From: Ziziphus jujuba
Taxonomy: Eukaryota > Streptophyta > Magnoliopsida > Rosales > Rhamnaceae
Assembly: GCF_031755915.1 (NCBI RefSeq)
Contig: NC_083383.1
Span: 24,406,501 to 24,470,500, forward strand
Length of the DNA stretch: 64,000 bases
Direction of reading: 5' to 3'
Below, one piece after another: positions 36,232 to 48,512 of this stretch. Every line of letters starts with the position of its first letter. Within the stretch, counting starts at the first letter, position 1. The notes beneath the pieces are model-generated. The model searched no databases, was not told the DNA's origin, and saw only the letters and a program-made list of their open reading frames with translations. Both the position numbers and the translations under genes were made by a program.

Positions 36232-37366
36232 TGATCCGAACCTAGGACGACCTGCTCCTAAACCCGTATTATATTAGCCCGAATCTCAATTAAGTTCAAG
36301 TTCTAATGGAATGGACCTCAACCCCTAACCAACCTGTGGTTAGAAACCTTGGTATAATGTAGACGCCACAATAGGGGATGGAAAACCTATTGATAAGTCA
36401 AGCTAAAACAACCAATTCTCTAATGGTGTTTTAGGTGTTCTCAAAGAACAAAGAGATAATTAATCTCACAAGTATTTTTTTAATCAAATCAAAGTTGTAT
36501 TCATATTGAAAAATAAGCCTTTAAATAGGCTTTTAAAGAAACAAATTAAACCCTAAAAACCCTAGGTAAAACAGGCCACACAATAAAGGGTTCTATGGTG
36601 GCCGAAATTCTCACTCCTTTCCTAATCTAATTTGGATTAATTAATTCCTTTATTTTGAATTAGGAATTAATTAATTTACAATGAAAATAATAAACTAATA
36701 ACTTTCCTAAACTTATTTTTCCAGAAAATAAATAAATAAAAATTAAAAAGTAATGGTAATTTCCTAAAACAAAAAGTAGAATCAAATTAGGAAACTATAA
36801 TACTAGCTTTTTTACTAAGTTGACTTTGACCAATCTTTGACCAAATTGAGCTCCAAATCAGCTTCTAGATGCTTTTTAGGATGCCAAATAAACTGAATAT
36901 GAAGGCCCACACGTTGCCCATGCTTGGAAAAATAAGAAAAGGCTAATACAGTAAAATACAGTAAAGCCAGCAAGCAATACAGCAAATTCAGCCAAATTGT
37001 TGATTCTGTCCGTACAAGCCCTTTTTGATTGTATTTGAGGCTGATTTAACTTGATTCCATGACCTCTTAGGCATATGTATTGAACCCATAAAGCATTGGA
37101 ACCATTTCATGCTTCCCGGACTCCAAAAATGTACCAAAACCATCACTCGGGTCCGTATCGGCTTCCACCACTTGGATGCTTCGAATAGGCTTTGTATCTT
37201 CAAGTATGGACAAGCTCTATTGAGATTGATTACCCTCTGTATAAATACTCCCAGTTTTCCCTTAAATCTCTTAATTTGAGCTCTTGTGATTGGCCTAGTC
37301 TTCATCCGTGTCGAGTCAGCACCCCAGGGGGTTATCGGTGGAGTGGGCTCGGGCGGAATCACATCA
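36232..37366 (-). mobile_element. 1135-bp solo LTR, minus orientation; 1.1-kb family, copy 2
   Basis: Plus-strand ends are TGATCCGAACC and CGGAATCACATCA, flanked by CTTTC. It is very similar to 40193-41306 in the opposite direction and less similar to 22390-23502. There is no internal region, so it is a recombination product. It interrupts the gag part of the older element. Confidence 0.9.
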
Positions 37367-37371
37367 CTTTC
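37367..37371 (+). other. Target-site duplication CTTTC, right copy
   Basis: Matches 36227-36231. Confidence 0.85.
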
Positions 37372-37999
37372 GATGCTCAAAACAATTTGGATTCAACGAT
37401 TTTGAAGTACATTTCCCCACATATAAGGAATATGAATGCAGCAAGTGAAAGTGATGAAATGTACAAATTAGGTGGGAAAACAAGCAAAACCCAAGACAAC
37501 CAGTTAAAGGAATCAAAAAGTACAGTATTTTGTGATCGCAGTGAATCAAGCAGGTCTTTAAATGGCCAAATGAAATCAGAAAAATCTGAAATTATGTGGA
37601 GCACTTCATAACACATTAAGAATGACTCATTTAAAATTTCAGCTCAAATTTCATTCCTAGCTTGAGTTGTAGCCCCAAACCTTAAAGTAAAAGAGGTGAA
37701 ACTAAAACTAAACAGTAAGCTTCTAATTTTGGTTTTAGGAGTTCCAAAGATGATTTAAGTGATGCCATGAAGTCTTGAAGAAGAAAATATGATCCATTAC
37801 AACTTGAAGAGGCCAAGTGCTAACCTATTCACTATAAACAAAAGAAGATGCAAGAAAATGCATATTAAAATTTTTGGATGAAAAAAGGTCACTTTAAAGA
37901 AAGAATATGGTTTTATGATAGATCATAAGTTTACACCAAAGCTTAAGAATCCCAGACATTTTTTATTCATTTTCTTACCAATTGCATTAAATTTGATAA
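37372..37999 (+). pseudogene. Gag-protease linker of the old gypsy element, broken
   Basis: An open piece at about 37376-37611 (QNNLDSTILKYISPH, then a Ser/Lys-rich stretch) is followed by frames with stops that lead into the protease. It is a relic with no function of its own. Confidence 0.45.
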
Positions 38000-38390
38000 T
38001 TATTTGTATGATTTAGGAGCTAGTATAAATTTATTGTCTTACAATGTTTTTGTGAAAGTAGGAATTGGAGATCTTAAGCTTATTAAAGTTATATTGCAAA
38101 TGGCAGATTCAAGAAACCATTGGGAGTTTTAGAAGCTGTGGAATTACAAATTGATAAATTTGTATTTCTTATTAATTTTATTGTTATTAAGATGGATGAC
38201 AGTTTGAAAGCATCTTTAATATTTAGAATTGGTCAAGAGAAAGCGATTTTCCATATTACACAACCTACTTCATCTTCTAACATAGAAAAAGTCCTTCACA
38301 TTGATGCCATAGATGAGAAATTGGCATATAAAGGAGATCTAAATAAAGGACAACAAGTGCATACATTCTTCTATAGTTTCTTTTAAGGTG
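38000..38390 (+). pseudogene. Retroviral-type aspartic protease of Athila/Tat-like gypsy element
   Basis: The active-site region reads YDLGASINLLSYNVF (38007-38050), followed by VGIGDLKLIKV, QMADS, then GVLEAVELQIDKFVFLINF (38120 onward). This is the order seen in Athila/Tat proteases: DLGAS, a surface loop, then the V-Q-V-D-KF-FP-DF strand. The flap end has degraded (FRIGQEKAIFHI), and a frame change lies near 38110. It is inactive as it stands. Confidence 0.72.
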
Positions 38391-40174
38391 GAAGTAACTA
38401 TCAATTTGATCCTGGATAAAGCTTTAATAAATAAGTTAAGCTAATGACTTAAAAAGAGCTTGCTTGTAGGCAACCCAACTTTATTTTCTTTATGTTTTTG
38501 CTTTAATTTATTTTCTAGTGTATTAGTGTTCTTTAATTTGTTTGCTTTGTGTTTTAGGTAATTGAAAGAAGAAAACATGAATTGTTCATCAAGGAAGAGA
38601 TGAAATCGGATTTGGTAAAAACTTAAACTTGAATATTGATTTGAGGGACAAATTTTATGAAGAGCATTTGCCAATATTATTAGGCATGAATAAATGAATA
38701 ATGGTAATGGGCCACAGGGTATTGATGCATAACTTTGTGAATTGAAAGCTTATAAAAAATTTGGTCACCTCATGAAACCAATTAATTTTCTAAGGGAGTT
38801 TCTTTTCACTTTTAATTCTACTATATTCTACTTTCTTTCATATTTATCAATTATTCTTTCTTAACTTTGAACTTAGTTATTAGTATTTAGCTTGTTTTAA
38901 ATTTTTTTTGTTGATTTTGTAGGGTTTTATGGAGTTTAGCTATTTAATATGCTGGAAAATTTCAATTTACAACTTGAAGTTTGGAAATTTTGGGAAAATA
39001 GTAAATGAGCTTTGTTTTCTTCTAAATTTTGTGGAGAGTTATTTCAATGTGTTTAAAAGCTATCGTAAAAATTCAATTCAAGAAGCAACTTCTAAGATAG
39101 TAAACAACTTCTAAGAACACCTTCAATTTTTATAAGGTTTTGAGTATTGGATAGAGCATTTGAAGGAGTATTAAGACCATCATAAATTTGTTATACCTGT
39201 TGTCATATACCTAGATGCTGCACCTATGGAATTTTTGGAGTTGCTAATGGTTTTTCCAGCTTTTCCACTATTTTTTTATTTTTATTTTTTTTTTTGCAAT
39301 TTCAAGTTAATTTTCAAGTTGAAAAAGTATTATAAATTCTTATCTTTTATATTTCCTTAAATGTTATGTGTTTCAAAAATTGAAGATAATGTTCATATCA
39401 AGTTGGTGGTGCATTTAAATGTTTTGAAATGATTTTTTCTTTTTCTTTTTTTTTGAACATGAATGATTATGTTGAGCTTGAATTAACAGCTCTAGTTAAA
39501 TTTTTGTTTTGCATGTTAGGATTAGTTTTATTTGCTTTGATTAAAAGTAAAAGTCTAAAAATTATATTTATTTGTTTATATTTGTTTTTGTTTTAGGACT
39601 ATAAGTTTCTTTATGACGGAATTATGGTGAAAATTTTTCAAAATTTTTGTTTTTGGTTAAGTAATATGATTGTCGATGACAAGACTTTAATAGATAGAGA
39701 TTTAATTCTTCAGTAGTTGAATTGTTTTTATATATGCTATATGCCTAAACTATATTCAATATGTTGTTACTTCCAAAAATGTTGAACACTTAATTAGTTA
39801 AGCATGATTTAAATTGTATTTTGAAGAAGATTTGCATAAAGTTTGCTTATGTAAGCAATGCTTAAGGCAAAATCTTAAAGTTTTGCATCACTAAGAAATG
39901 ATTTTGGCCATGATTGTTATGAGTTTAAGCATTTATAACCTACCTATATTATTATTATATCCTTAGTACCATTATTTGAATGCATATTTAAGATGCATTT
40001 TTAGAGCCTTTTATTCTATTAACCTCATTTACCTACACTTATTATAGCCTAAATGTAAATTATTTTACCTACCCTTTACATATTATAAAGAGAGCTTAAT
40101 ATTGAATTGATATGAATGTTTGCTTTTTAGTATCAAAAAGGAGGAATAAGGTAAGAAATTAAGTTAAGGGGGTA
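38391..40174 (+). other. 3' non-coding region of the old gypsy element and polypurine tract
   Basis: GCTTGTAGGCAACCCAAC at about 38459-38476 resembles the conserved motif that follows the coding region in Athila/Tat elements. The region is AT-rich and contains no RT or integrase block. It ends in the tract TTAAGGGGGTA (40164-40174), directly before the 3' LTR start TGGTTTGTGC. Confidence 0.6.
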
Positions 40175-40187
40175 TGGTTTGTGCATG

Positions 40188-40192
40188 GTTAT
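40188..40192 (+). other. Target-site duplication GTTAT, left copy
   Basis: GTTAT precedes TGCCACCCC and recurs at 41307-41311. Confidence 0.88.
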
Positions 40193-41306
40193 TGCCACCC
40201 CAGCCCGCTCAACCGATAACCCGCTGGGGTGCTAACCCGACACGGATGAAGACTAGGCCAATCACAAGAGCTCAAATTAAGAGATTTAAGGACAAACTGG
40301 GAGCACTTATACAGGGGATAATCAATTCTCAATAGAGCTTATCCATACTTGAAGATACAAAGCCTATTCTAAGCATCCAAGTGGTGGAAGTCGATACGAA
40401 CCCGGATAGCAGTTTTTGTGCAAATATGGACAACGGGCAGCATGAAATGGTTCCAACTCTTTATGGATTCAATACATATGTCTAAGAGGATATGGAATCA
40501 ATCCAAGGCAGCTTCAAAGGCATTCAAAAAGGTGTTTTACGGACAACTTCAAATTTGGCTCGTTTTTTTACTGTATTTTGTGCTGGCTTTACTGTATTTT
40601 GCTGAGTTGGCTTTTTCTTCCTCTTCCAAGCATGGGAAACATGTGGAACTTCATATTCAGCTTATTTGGAATCCTAAAAAGCATATTGAAGATGATTTGG
40701 ACTTCAATTTGGTCAAAGTCAACTTAGTCAAAAAGCTAGTAATATAGTTTCCTAATTTGATTCTACTTTTTGTTTTAGGAAATTACCATTACTTTTTAGT
40801 TATTATTTATTTATTTTATGGAACAATAAGTTTAGGAAATTTATTATTTTATTATTTTCATTGTAAATTAATTAATTCCTAATTCAAAATAAAGGAATTA
40901 ATTAATCCAAATTAGATTAGGAAAGGAGTGAGAATTTCGGCCACCATAGGAAACTACTTTGTATGGCCGATTTTCCCTTTGTTTTTAGGGTTTTATTTCA
41001 TGACTTTGTAGCCTATTTAAAGGCTTACTTTTCAATAAGAATGAAGCTTGAATTTTATACAGAAAATTATTTGTGAGATTGAATTCTCTTTGTTCTTTTG
41101 AACACCTAAAACACCATTAAAGAGTGAGTGTTTTAGTTTTGACTTATCAATAGGACATCCATCACCTATTGTGGCGTCTTCATTATATACCAAAGTTTCT
41201 AATCACATGTTGGTTAGGGGTCAAGGTGACCATTAGAACTTGAACATAATTAGATCCAGGCTAATATAATACGGGTTTAGGAGCAGGTCGTCCTAAGTTC
41301 GTATCA
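40193..41306 (+). mobile_element. 1114-bp solo LTR, plus orientation; 1.1-kb family, copy 3
   Basis: It starts TGCCACCCCAGCCCGC, ends AAGTTCGTATCA, and is flanked by GTTAT. With 36232-37366 it forms an inverted repeat of about 1.1-kb arms around a 2.8-kb spacer. A short open frame inside (40418-40747) is LTR sequence by its match to the other copies, not a gene. Confidence 0.92.
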
Positions 41307-41311
41307 GTTAT
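41307..41311 (+). other. Target-site duplication GTTAT, right copy
   Basis: Matches 40188-40192. Confidence 0.88.
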
Positions 41312-42472
41312 AGTATTGACATATAATCCTTGATGCATTTGAAATTTGATGTATATGTATTTGAAATCAAAATTTTGAGGTACGAAGTGATATGATCATT
41401 AAGAATTGATCATATTGCATCATCATTAAAAGAAAAAAAAAAGAGATTCTAAACAATAAAATAAAATAAATAGAAAAAGCCAAAGGAAATAAGATAGAAA
41501 AAGCTATTCCCAAAAAAATAAAAAATAAAAAATCATGATGTTGATGTAGTTCAATGATTCAATAAATAATGATCTACCTAAAAAATAAATAGCTTTTGAT
41601 TTTCTAATTTTTGTTTTTAAAGGATTATATTGCATCATATGGAAGGAAATGAAAAGTTGTTCAAATGAAAAGTTGTTAGAGTATATTATTGAAGTTTAAA
41701 TAGGAGTTTAAATCTTTGAAGGAAAAAAAGAGAAAAATAAGTTTGAAGATAGAACAAGATATTCTTTCTAAGCTTAATAAGAATAATTATTTATTGATTT
41801 CACTATTTTATTGTATTTATGTAAAAATACTAAATAGATGTTGTATTGGATTCTTTTTAGAAGAAAGATGAAAAGATACATTAAATGGAATGAAGCTAAG
41901 TTATTGATTTTCTATTCCATATGTGATTTTCACAAACTTTGTGATTTATTTTGAAGATTTAAATATTTTTAAGATTTCTATAATTTACCATATTGGAGAT
42001 ATTGATTTTATATGCAGTAGTTACTATTTTGATCATATTTGGAGCTACAAATGGAATTTTTCAGTAATTCTTTTTGAATAATTTTATTAATACATGTGGA
42101 AACACCCCTATAAAATTCCATGGCTTGATGAAGAGGGGATGAACCCTAACACCCATTTGAAGTAAGTATATATGCATAGACTTAGTATTTTCCAAGCTAT
42201 ACTTAATTGAAGTCTCAATTGAAAGATCCAATGGGTTATGGGCCATGTCTTGAACATCTAGGAAGATTATTATGCTAAGAAATTGAAGCCTTTTCATTTA
42301 TTTACCAAGTCAACCCCAAATCCTAATTGGTGTTTAAAGCCAAAAAAAAACATAGTTTGTTGGAGGTTTAGTAAATGATATTATCATATTTATTTTTGTA
42401 TTATTTATTAACTATTTATTTGGTGGCATTCCTAATTTATAGGAGCTAGATATTATTAAGGATATTATTTTA

Positions 42473-42879
42473 TTTGGTGGCATTTCTACTTATCACTTTT
42501 CCCTCTGACACGCCACTTTAATATCATTTCACCATCGAAGTAGTTTGTTTGACGCTTAGAAAATTCAAAAGGAGGACATTGAAGCAAGATTAGGGCGAAA
42601 GTGATAGAGTCCCACACATCTTTATGTTTGTTTAATCTCTTCAATTACTACCTCTTTGTATTCCTGATTTTATCTAGTATTGTGGATTTTGTCTACAAGA
42701 ATAGCTTTCAAATGTCCAATTCAATTGTTATTCCTTTTATTTTACTTGATTTTATTTTTAATGATATATATATATATATATATGCTTTTGTTTACTGCAA
42801 CAATCTCTTTAATATAATTATTAGCTATAAGCAGAAAAGCAAATTAATTTAAGCCAACTTCTTTGTCTATAGCCATTTT
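42473..42879. other. Spacer with (TA)n run
   Basis: It includes a TA-repeat run at about 42763-42783. No gene was recognised. Confidence 0.4.
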
Positions 42880-44757
42880 AAAATTATTTGTATATTTGCT
42901 AGAGCAACTCTCAAACACAACCTTTTTATACAACCGAACTTGTACCCGTAAAAATTATTATGAAACAAGAATTCAATATCAAACAATTAAAACATCATAA
43001 TCATAAATTTAAACATAAAAATAAAAATGGATATAAGCAAAATATATATGTGTGTACAATAATATGAAATCATAGAAAGTCATGTGAATAGATCTAAAAA
43101 CATATAATGTACCATATTATATATCTAATACTATTAGGTTGTGCTTGGCATCATAGAACACCATCGGAAAATAAGGAGAAAGAAAGAAATCATCACAAGA
43201 CTCTTTCATGCCCTAAAAGTGTCATGGCAAACATGTCATCCTGGTCATAAGAAAATGATGCAAAACCCAATCATCTCTCTCTTATGACTATTCATATGAT
43301 AACTAAAACCTATATGCTAAAAATAATATAATAAAAACACAAGTGCTATATGGTACATTTATTAAAACCCAACAGTACAGTATTATTCATAACCAATATT
43401 TTCACAACTATAGTTTTCTATTTCTAACTATAAATCGAAATTTGAATAATTGGGTATTTTTAAATTCTAAAAATCATATAATATATTTAAACCATACAAT
43501 TAATATATTAATATCTGCAAAACATATTTAAAAATATTCCACTCATATATACCTCCGATGATCACTCCTGCTTCACTGTAGAATCACCTCTAGACTCAGT
43601 ACAAGTACCTAAAATATAACCAAAAAATATTATTCAGACTATCAAAAATTTAACCAAGGACAAATGCATACAATATGTCCTTAAAAAGCCATTTTTTACA
43701 ACTTTAGGAATACAAAAACTAGACACTGATGGGTTCAATTATATTATGAATCATTTGGGTCTAGTATCCCAAATTGAGTTTTTCAATCATGGTCAACTTT
43801 AAGGAATTAAACCTTCTATTAGTTTCTAATAACCTCTAGGAAAATATTAGCAGCTAGAATTTAGTCCTTGATTGTCCAAGTTAAATCCAATTTTATCTGA
43901 TATATACATAAATTGAATTATATTCAATATTTACTCAAAACTCAATTATAATAGGCAATCTATATATCAACAGAAAGCCCATGAAATGGGTAACATGATG
44001 GTATGCTCATCTCGATCAATCATAACCAGTGGTGACCAAAATCTAATCGAAAAACTTTAGTCAAACTTCACGTTGATAGATTTCTTAAACATTGAGGAAT
44101 TCAAGCAAAATAAGGCTAGATAAGGATTTAATAAGTCCAAAATAGGGAGGAGTTTGTGGCCCCAAGGCTAGAAAACTACCAAATGTCAGCAATTGGACCT
44201 AACGAGCTTGTCAACATTTTAGGCAAATCCCAGCATGTGGAATCATCTTTCAGCTTGGGTTTTGGTTGGTCAACCAATAAGGAAGTGGGTAATTCAATGA
44301 AGGTAGCAATGTAATGGAACTTGGCCATATCATTATGGGTGATTTTTGGTTACTAGCTTAGGTCATGTGGATGAAGGTTTGTTCAACTATTCCTCAGATT
44401 GTTAGGGGTTTTTGGGTGCAATTTTGGTATTTTCATTGTTGTTTCCCACATGAAGGTGATTAGTGCCTAAGTATTCATACACATCTATGTCAATTTAGAG
44501 TAAAGCAGATAAAGGTACTGATACTAATAATTTACTAAAGCATATAATTTGACAGATCCATGATTTTTAAAATGTGACTTAGAATTAAGAGTGCCACCAG
44601 TATAAAAACTTGTGTTAACAAGCTCTACGGAATGGTGTATCGATCAAAACCAAAATTTGACCTTACAAAAAGTCAACATTTAGACCCACATGCAATCAAA
44701 TTTATCAAACCAAGTTAAACTTATGTAATTGAGTACTACTTGGCACGGGTTGTTATA
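42880..44757 (-). mobile_element. Truncated LTR of the TGTAACA family, copy 3 (minus strand)
   Basis: Read on the minus strand it starts TATAACAACCCGTGCC at 44757 (expected TGTAACA). It then follows copy 2 in order: a GTTGACTTTTTG stretch, CCGTAGAGCTTGTTAACAC, ATACTGGTGGCACTC, then TGAGTCTAGAGGTGA near 43600 and CCGATGGTGTTCTATGATGC near 43160. Similarity fades near 42880, so the last 1 kb or so of the LTR is missing. It is the most decayed of the three. Confidence 0.72.
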
Positions 44758-44879
44758 TTGTTCAGCTCTAGCATTATTGTTTAAACAATGATAAACATGT
44801 TTTGGTCTTTTATGAATGAGACTTCGTGTGTATATAGATTGTGAATTTAGTTCCCACCATATGTTGGGTACCTAGTAAT

Positions 44880-46645
44880 ATGGCAAATGGTAAGTATTAA
44901 GAAAACTCTCAAGTTATTAATACCATTGATCAAGAAGAAAAATGAACGAGTAAAATATCAAGATGCCATGATCAAGGAGCAATGATGAAGGTGTGACTCT
45001 CTACTATTAGGGATGTATCAGTGGTAATTTCCAAAATGAGCAAAGTCAACTCTTATGGTCTCTTTATATAGATATTCTTTTGATTGCTCACAAAATTATT
45101 CTCCTTATTATGCTATGCGTCTTTTGTTAAGCTCTATAATTAGAGCCTATTATGTTTATATTAATTTAATTCATTTTATTAAGTTAGCAATGGGAATTTT
45201 TGTATTTCTCATCTTAATCTCTTTCATCTTCTTATTCTAATCTTCTTAATGGTATCATAATGAGCTTGATCCATGCTTATAGCTTCCACAAAATTTATTT
45301 TTCAAGTTTATTTTTATGCATGTTAACTTTCTTTCTATTAGTTTACAATATGGTTTTTTTGTTTTCTTTCAATTAATTTCAAATATGTTTTCGAGTTTTT
45401 TTTTTTTTTTTTTAAAGGCACAACAAAGATGATGGCAACAATTGAGATCCACAAAAATAAACTGTTGTCCAAGAAAAAATGGTGGAATCTTCAAGAAAAT
45501 ACGAAGTATATATACCAAGATGTTAAGGTATTACGTTACATGCTCACATTAAAGAAGTTTGTGCATTGTATGGTAAATCAATATTCAATTTCAATATTAT
45601 CTTTTCTTTAACTATATTTTCTGTAGATGCATCAAGTTGTTAAAAAATAGATAAATAAATAAAGAGAGAAAGGAAATAGTTGGCCACCATATTTAAAAAT
45701 AAAAAATAAAAAATGCAGCAAGATGATTTATTTATTTGGTTCAAAATAAAAACCCTACAAAAGGTGTTTTGCTTAAAAAAAAAAAAAAAGTAAGTTTTCA
45801 TAACCTTAACTAGTATTCAAGTTCAATTGTTATTCTATAGAAAATACAAATTCTTACTCCTAAAAGTAATGTTTAGATGTTGTATCTTCAATCAAATGAC
45901 AAACTATGCAATCTAGCAAACAGGTTTATGGATTGATGTAAAAAACAAAACAAAAAAACAAAAAAAAAAAAAACCAAAAAACAAAACAAAGAACAGAAAA
46001 CAAAAACACCCAAAAAAAAATCTCTAGAAAATTAATCATCTTGATGGGTGTGGCTTTAAAGGAGAAGTTTTTAAAAAGAAGCAAAGGCACCTACAAATTC
46101 AAAATGAAGTAAAAGAAACCAAAAAAAAAAAATATATTCACATATTTTCATATATGTGTAGCCGACTACTTGAAAAAGAATATATATGTATATACATATA
46201 TACATATTTTAAAGAGGAAGGTAGGTCTGTATTTTCTTACTCTAATAGCAAGTTGGACATTCATCTTCATTCATACTCCAATTTAAATAGGCACATTAAG
46301 AAAACAAACTAAGTCATAATGCCATTGATCAAGGACCAAAAATGAATGAGTAAATCATCTAGATACTGTTGATCAAGAATGAATGCGTAAATCTTTACAA
46401 TTAAGGAGGTATTAGTGCTAGTTTTTAAAATAAGCAGAGTCAATTTCTATGATCTATATATATATATATTTCTTTGATTGCTCATCAAATTGTTCCCCTA
46501 ATTATATTATATATCTTTTGTTAGGCTTTATAAATAAGCATGTTATTTTTTTTACAAATTCCATCAATTTAATTGATTTAGCAATGAAAATCTTTGTATT
46601 TCTCATTTTCCTTTCTTCCATCTTCTTAAACTTCTTCACCAAGGG
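44880..46645 (+). mobile_element. Short non-autonomous LTR retrotransposon (TRIM/LARD-like)
   Basis: Direct repeats of about 350-370 bp lie at 44880-45249 and about 46290-46645. Shared blocks include CATTGATCAAG, TGATTGCTCA, TCTTTTGTTA and CTTCTTA. Just after the first repeat is TGGTATCATAATGAGC (45250-45265), a tRNA-Met primer site with a 4-bp insertion. The interior is about 1 kb with no pol. A 60-codon frame at 45429-45611 has no clear family. Exact LTR starts and the duplication were not determined. Confidence 0.6.
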
Positions 46646-46943
46646 TTGCCACTTACCCAACTAGAGTTTTGGTATTAAATCATTAATTATGATAGTACCC
46701 TCAATATTTGACACATCAACATGTTCCACCTTATATTAGGAACATGCTTCCCAAAATTTTCTAGTTAAGGAATCCGTGACTTTACTAAAGTAGGGGTTTT
46801 TACATGATAACTGCTAAGATTTACCACATCCTATCTGTAATTTTAGATTTAAATTCAAATATTAATATCACTTTATCCAATGGTTAAATTTTTGCTATGT
46901 AAGCATCTTTAATTTAATCATATCAAGGATTCCTTATAAGAGA

Positions 46944-46978
<35 letters not shown>

Positions 46979-48512
46979 ATATTTATATAGAAATGATTTC
47001 ATCAAATCATAGAAAAATTTGTAAAAACTACAACACTATGCACCTATAAAGGCACAATTGTATAATTCATGGACTTGTTAATGAAAAATGCTCTTTGTCA
47101 CCACTAATAAACGATCAATAATACGATCTACATGCCAGATAATAGTTTAAATGGTAACCATTAAACAATTTAATGTTAGGGTTTCAAAATAAAAAATAAT
47201 ATAATTAAATGATCCAATTAAAATTTACCACATAATCTGTTGATGTTTATCAGTGGTAACAAAAAATAAAACTCTTTGTTAATAGAGTCGCATACAAAGG
47301 AAAGAGTATAGTGGATAGAAAAGGTAACATTTAGTGCATATATTTGGCCATGATTTCAAAGTCAGAAAATTGTTTTCTAAAACACATAAAGTGTTGGACC
47401 ACAAGTTTTTTAAAACAATTATCAAAACAAACAAAAAAAAAGTTGTTTGAAGTTACATTTTCAAGCTCTCTAAAAATACAATAATGGAATTTGTTGGTAC
47501 CATTGCTCCCATATTATACTCAAGAACCCATTACCTACCCATTTTAAATACTAAATGGTACCAATCCCATTTGCACGCCTTCAATTTTGTCATAATTATA
47601 TTTAGGTCCTACATCAATGGAAACTTATCATTAACCTTTTTTTAATTTTCTATATTTATCAAAATGTACTCATTTGTCAATTTTTTCAGTTTATTTTTAC
47701 AAGTAAAGACCATAAAAATGTCAAAAACTAGTGTATTATGAATGAATAATATTGTAAAAATACAACTATAGCCATTAAATATTAAAACTAACTGTTATGA
47801 ACTGACAGATGAAGCTTAATTGATGATTTTTAAAAAATGTGAGACTTAATTGTAATTAAAACAAAATTGAGAGGGCCTAAATGAAATTTTTCCATATTAA
47901 AATATCAACATCAAATCCTACAAAGCTTGTAAAAGGAAAAAAATTATCAAATTCTTATTAATTAGTTTCGTAAAATAATTTTCTATTCTATATTTGGAGA
48001 ACCATTTTCTAAATACCAAAAAAAAGAATGATCGAATAGGCTAATATGTTTTTTATTTTTCTTTTTTATTTTCCATTGAAGGTATTATTTAGTTGCGTTA
48101 CTTGTGTATGATCTATTTATGCTTTAAATGATAATTAGGTTTTTCACCTAGCAATAAGATTAAAAATATTATTAAAAAAAAGAAAAAAAACAAATTAGAA
48201 TCATTTCAAATTCTTTGTAAAATCAGATTGATTTGATAAAAGCTTTTCCTTTTGCTATCATAAATTACTATTGTAGTAGTCATTTGTCATTTATGTTTAT
48301 TTAATCTTTCAAAAAAAAAAACATAATAACAATAAAAAAATTAAAAACATAAATGTTACCAAACGATCTTTAATATTGAGAAACCACTACTAATAATGAT
48401 AAGGATTAATTTTAATGCATCCCTTAATGTATAACTTTCATGACCTGTGAACTCTAGACATTAATGCGAGGTAAAAAGAGACATGAATAGTAAACAATAC
48501 TTTGGAGTAGAT
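46646..48512. other. AT-rich spacer with no recognised gene
   Basis: It contains a CT/TA microsatellite at about 46946-46980 and many homopolymer runs. No open frame resembles a known family. Confidence 0.5.

Larger units (their letters stand above)
33289..42472 (+). mobile_element. Old non-autonomous Ty3/gypsy element (gag and protease only), with nested solo LTRs
   Basis: Direct repeats at 33289-33905 and about 41873-42472 are taken as surviving parts of its two LTRs. Between them, on the + strand, are gag remnants, a protease of the DLGAS type, the 3' motif TGTAGGCAACCCAAC and a polypurine tract. These fit an Athila/Tat-like lineage. No RT, RNase H or integrase block was seen in 38400-40174, so the element is a deletion derivative or a non-autonomous form. 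It has been entered by two 1.1-kb LTRs (36232-37366 and 40193-41306). Confidence 0.68.
40175..42472 (+). repeat. 3' LTR of the gag-protease element, split by a solo LTR
   Basis: The LTR starts TGGTTTGTGC after the polypurine tract, is interrupted after 18 bp by the solo LTR 40193-41306, and resumes with AGTATTGACATATAATCC. Its later part (41873-42472) pairs with 33289-33905. The right end is set where similarity stops, so it may be truncated. Confidence 0.62.

Noticed and set aside
37192..37371. Start of the 139-codon frame as a continuous gene with downstream sequence
   Set aside because: The frame crosses the end of a solo LTR and its target duplication at 37367-37371, so the join is accidental.
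40418..40747. 109-codon open frame as a gene
   Set aside because: It lies fully inside a solo LTR and has homologous non-coding sequence in the other two copies.
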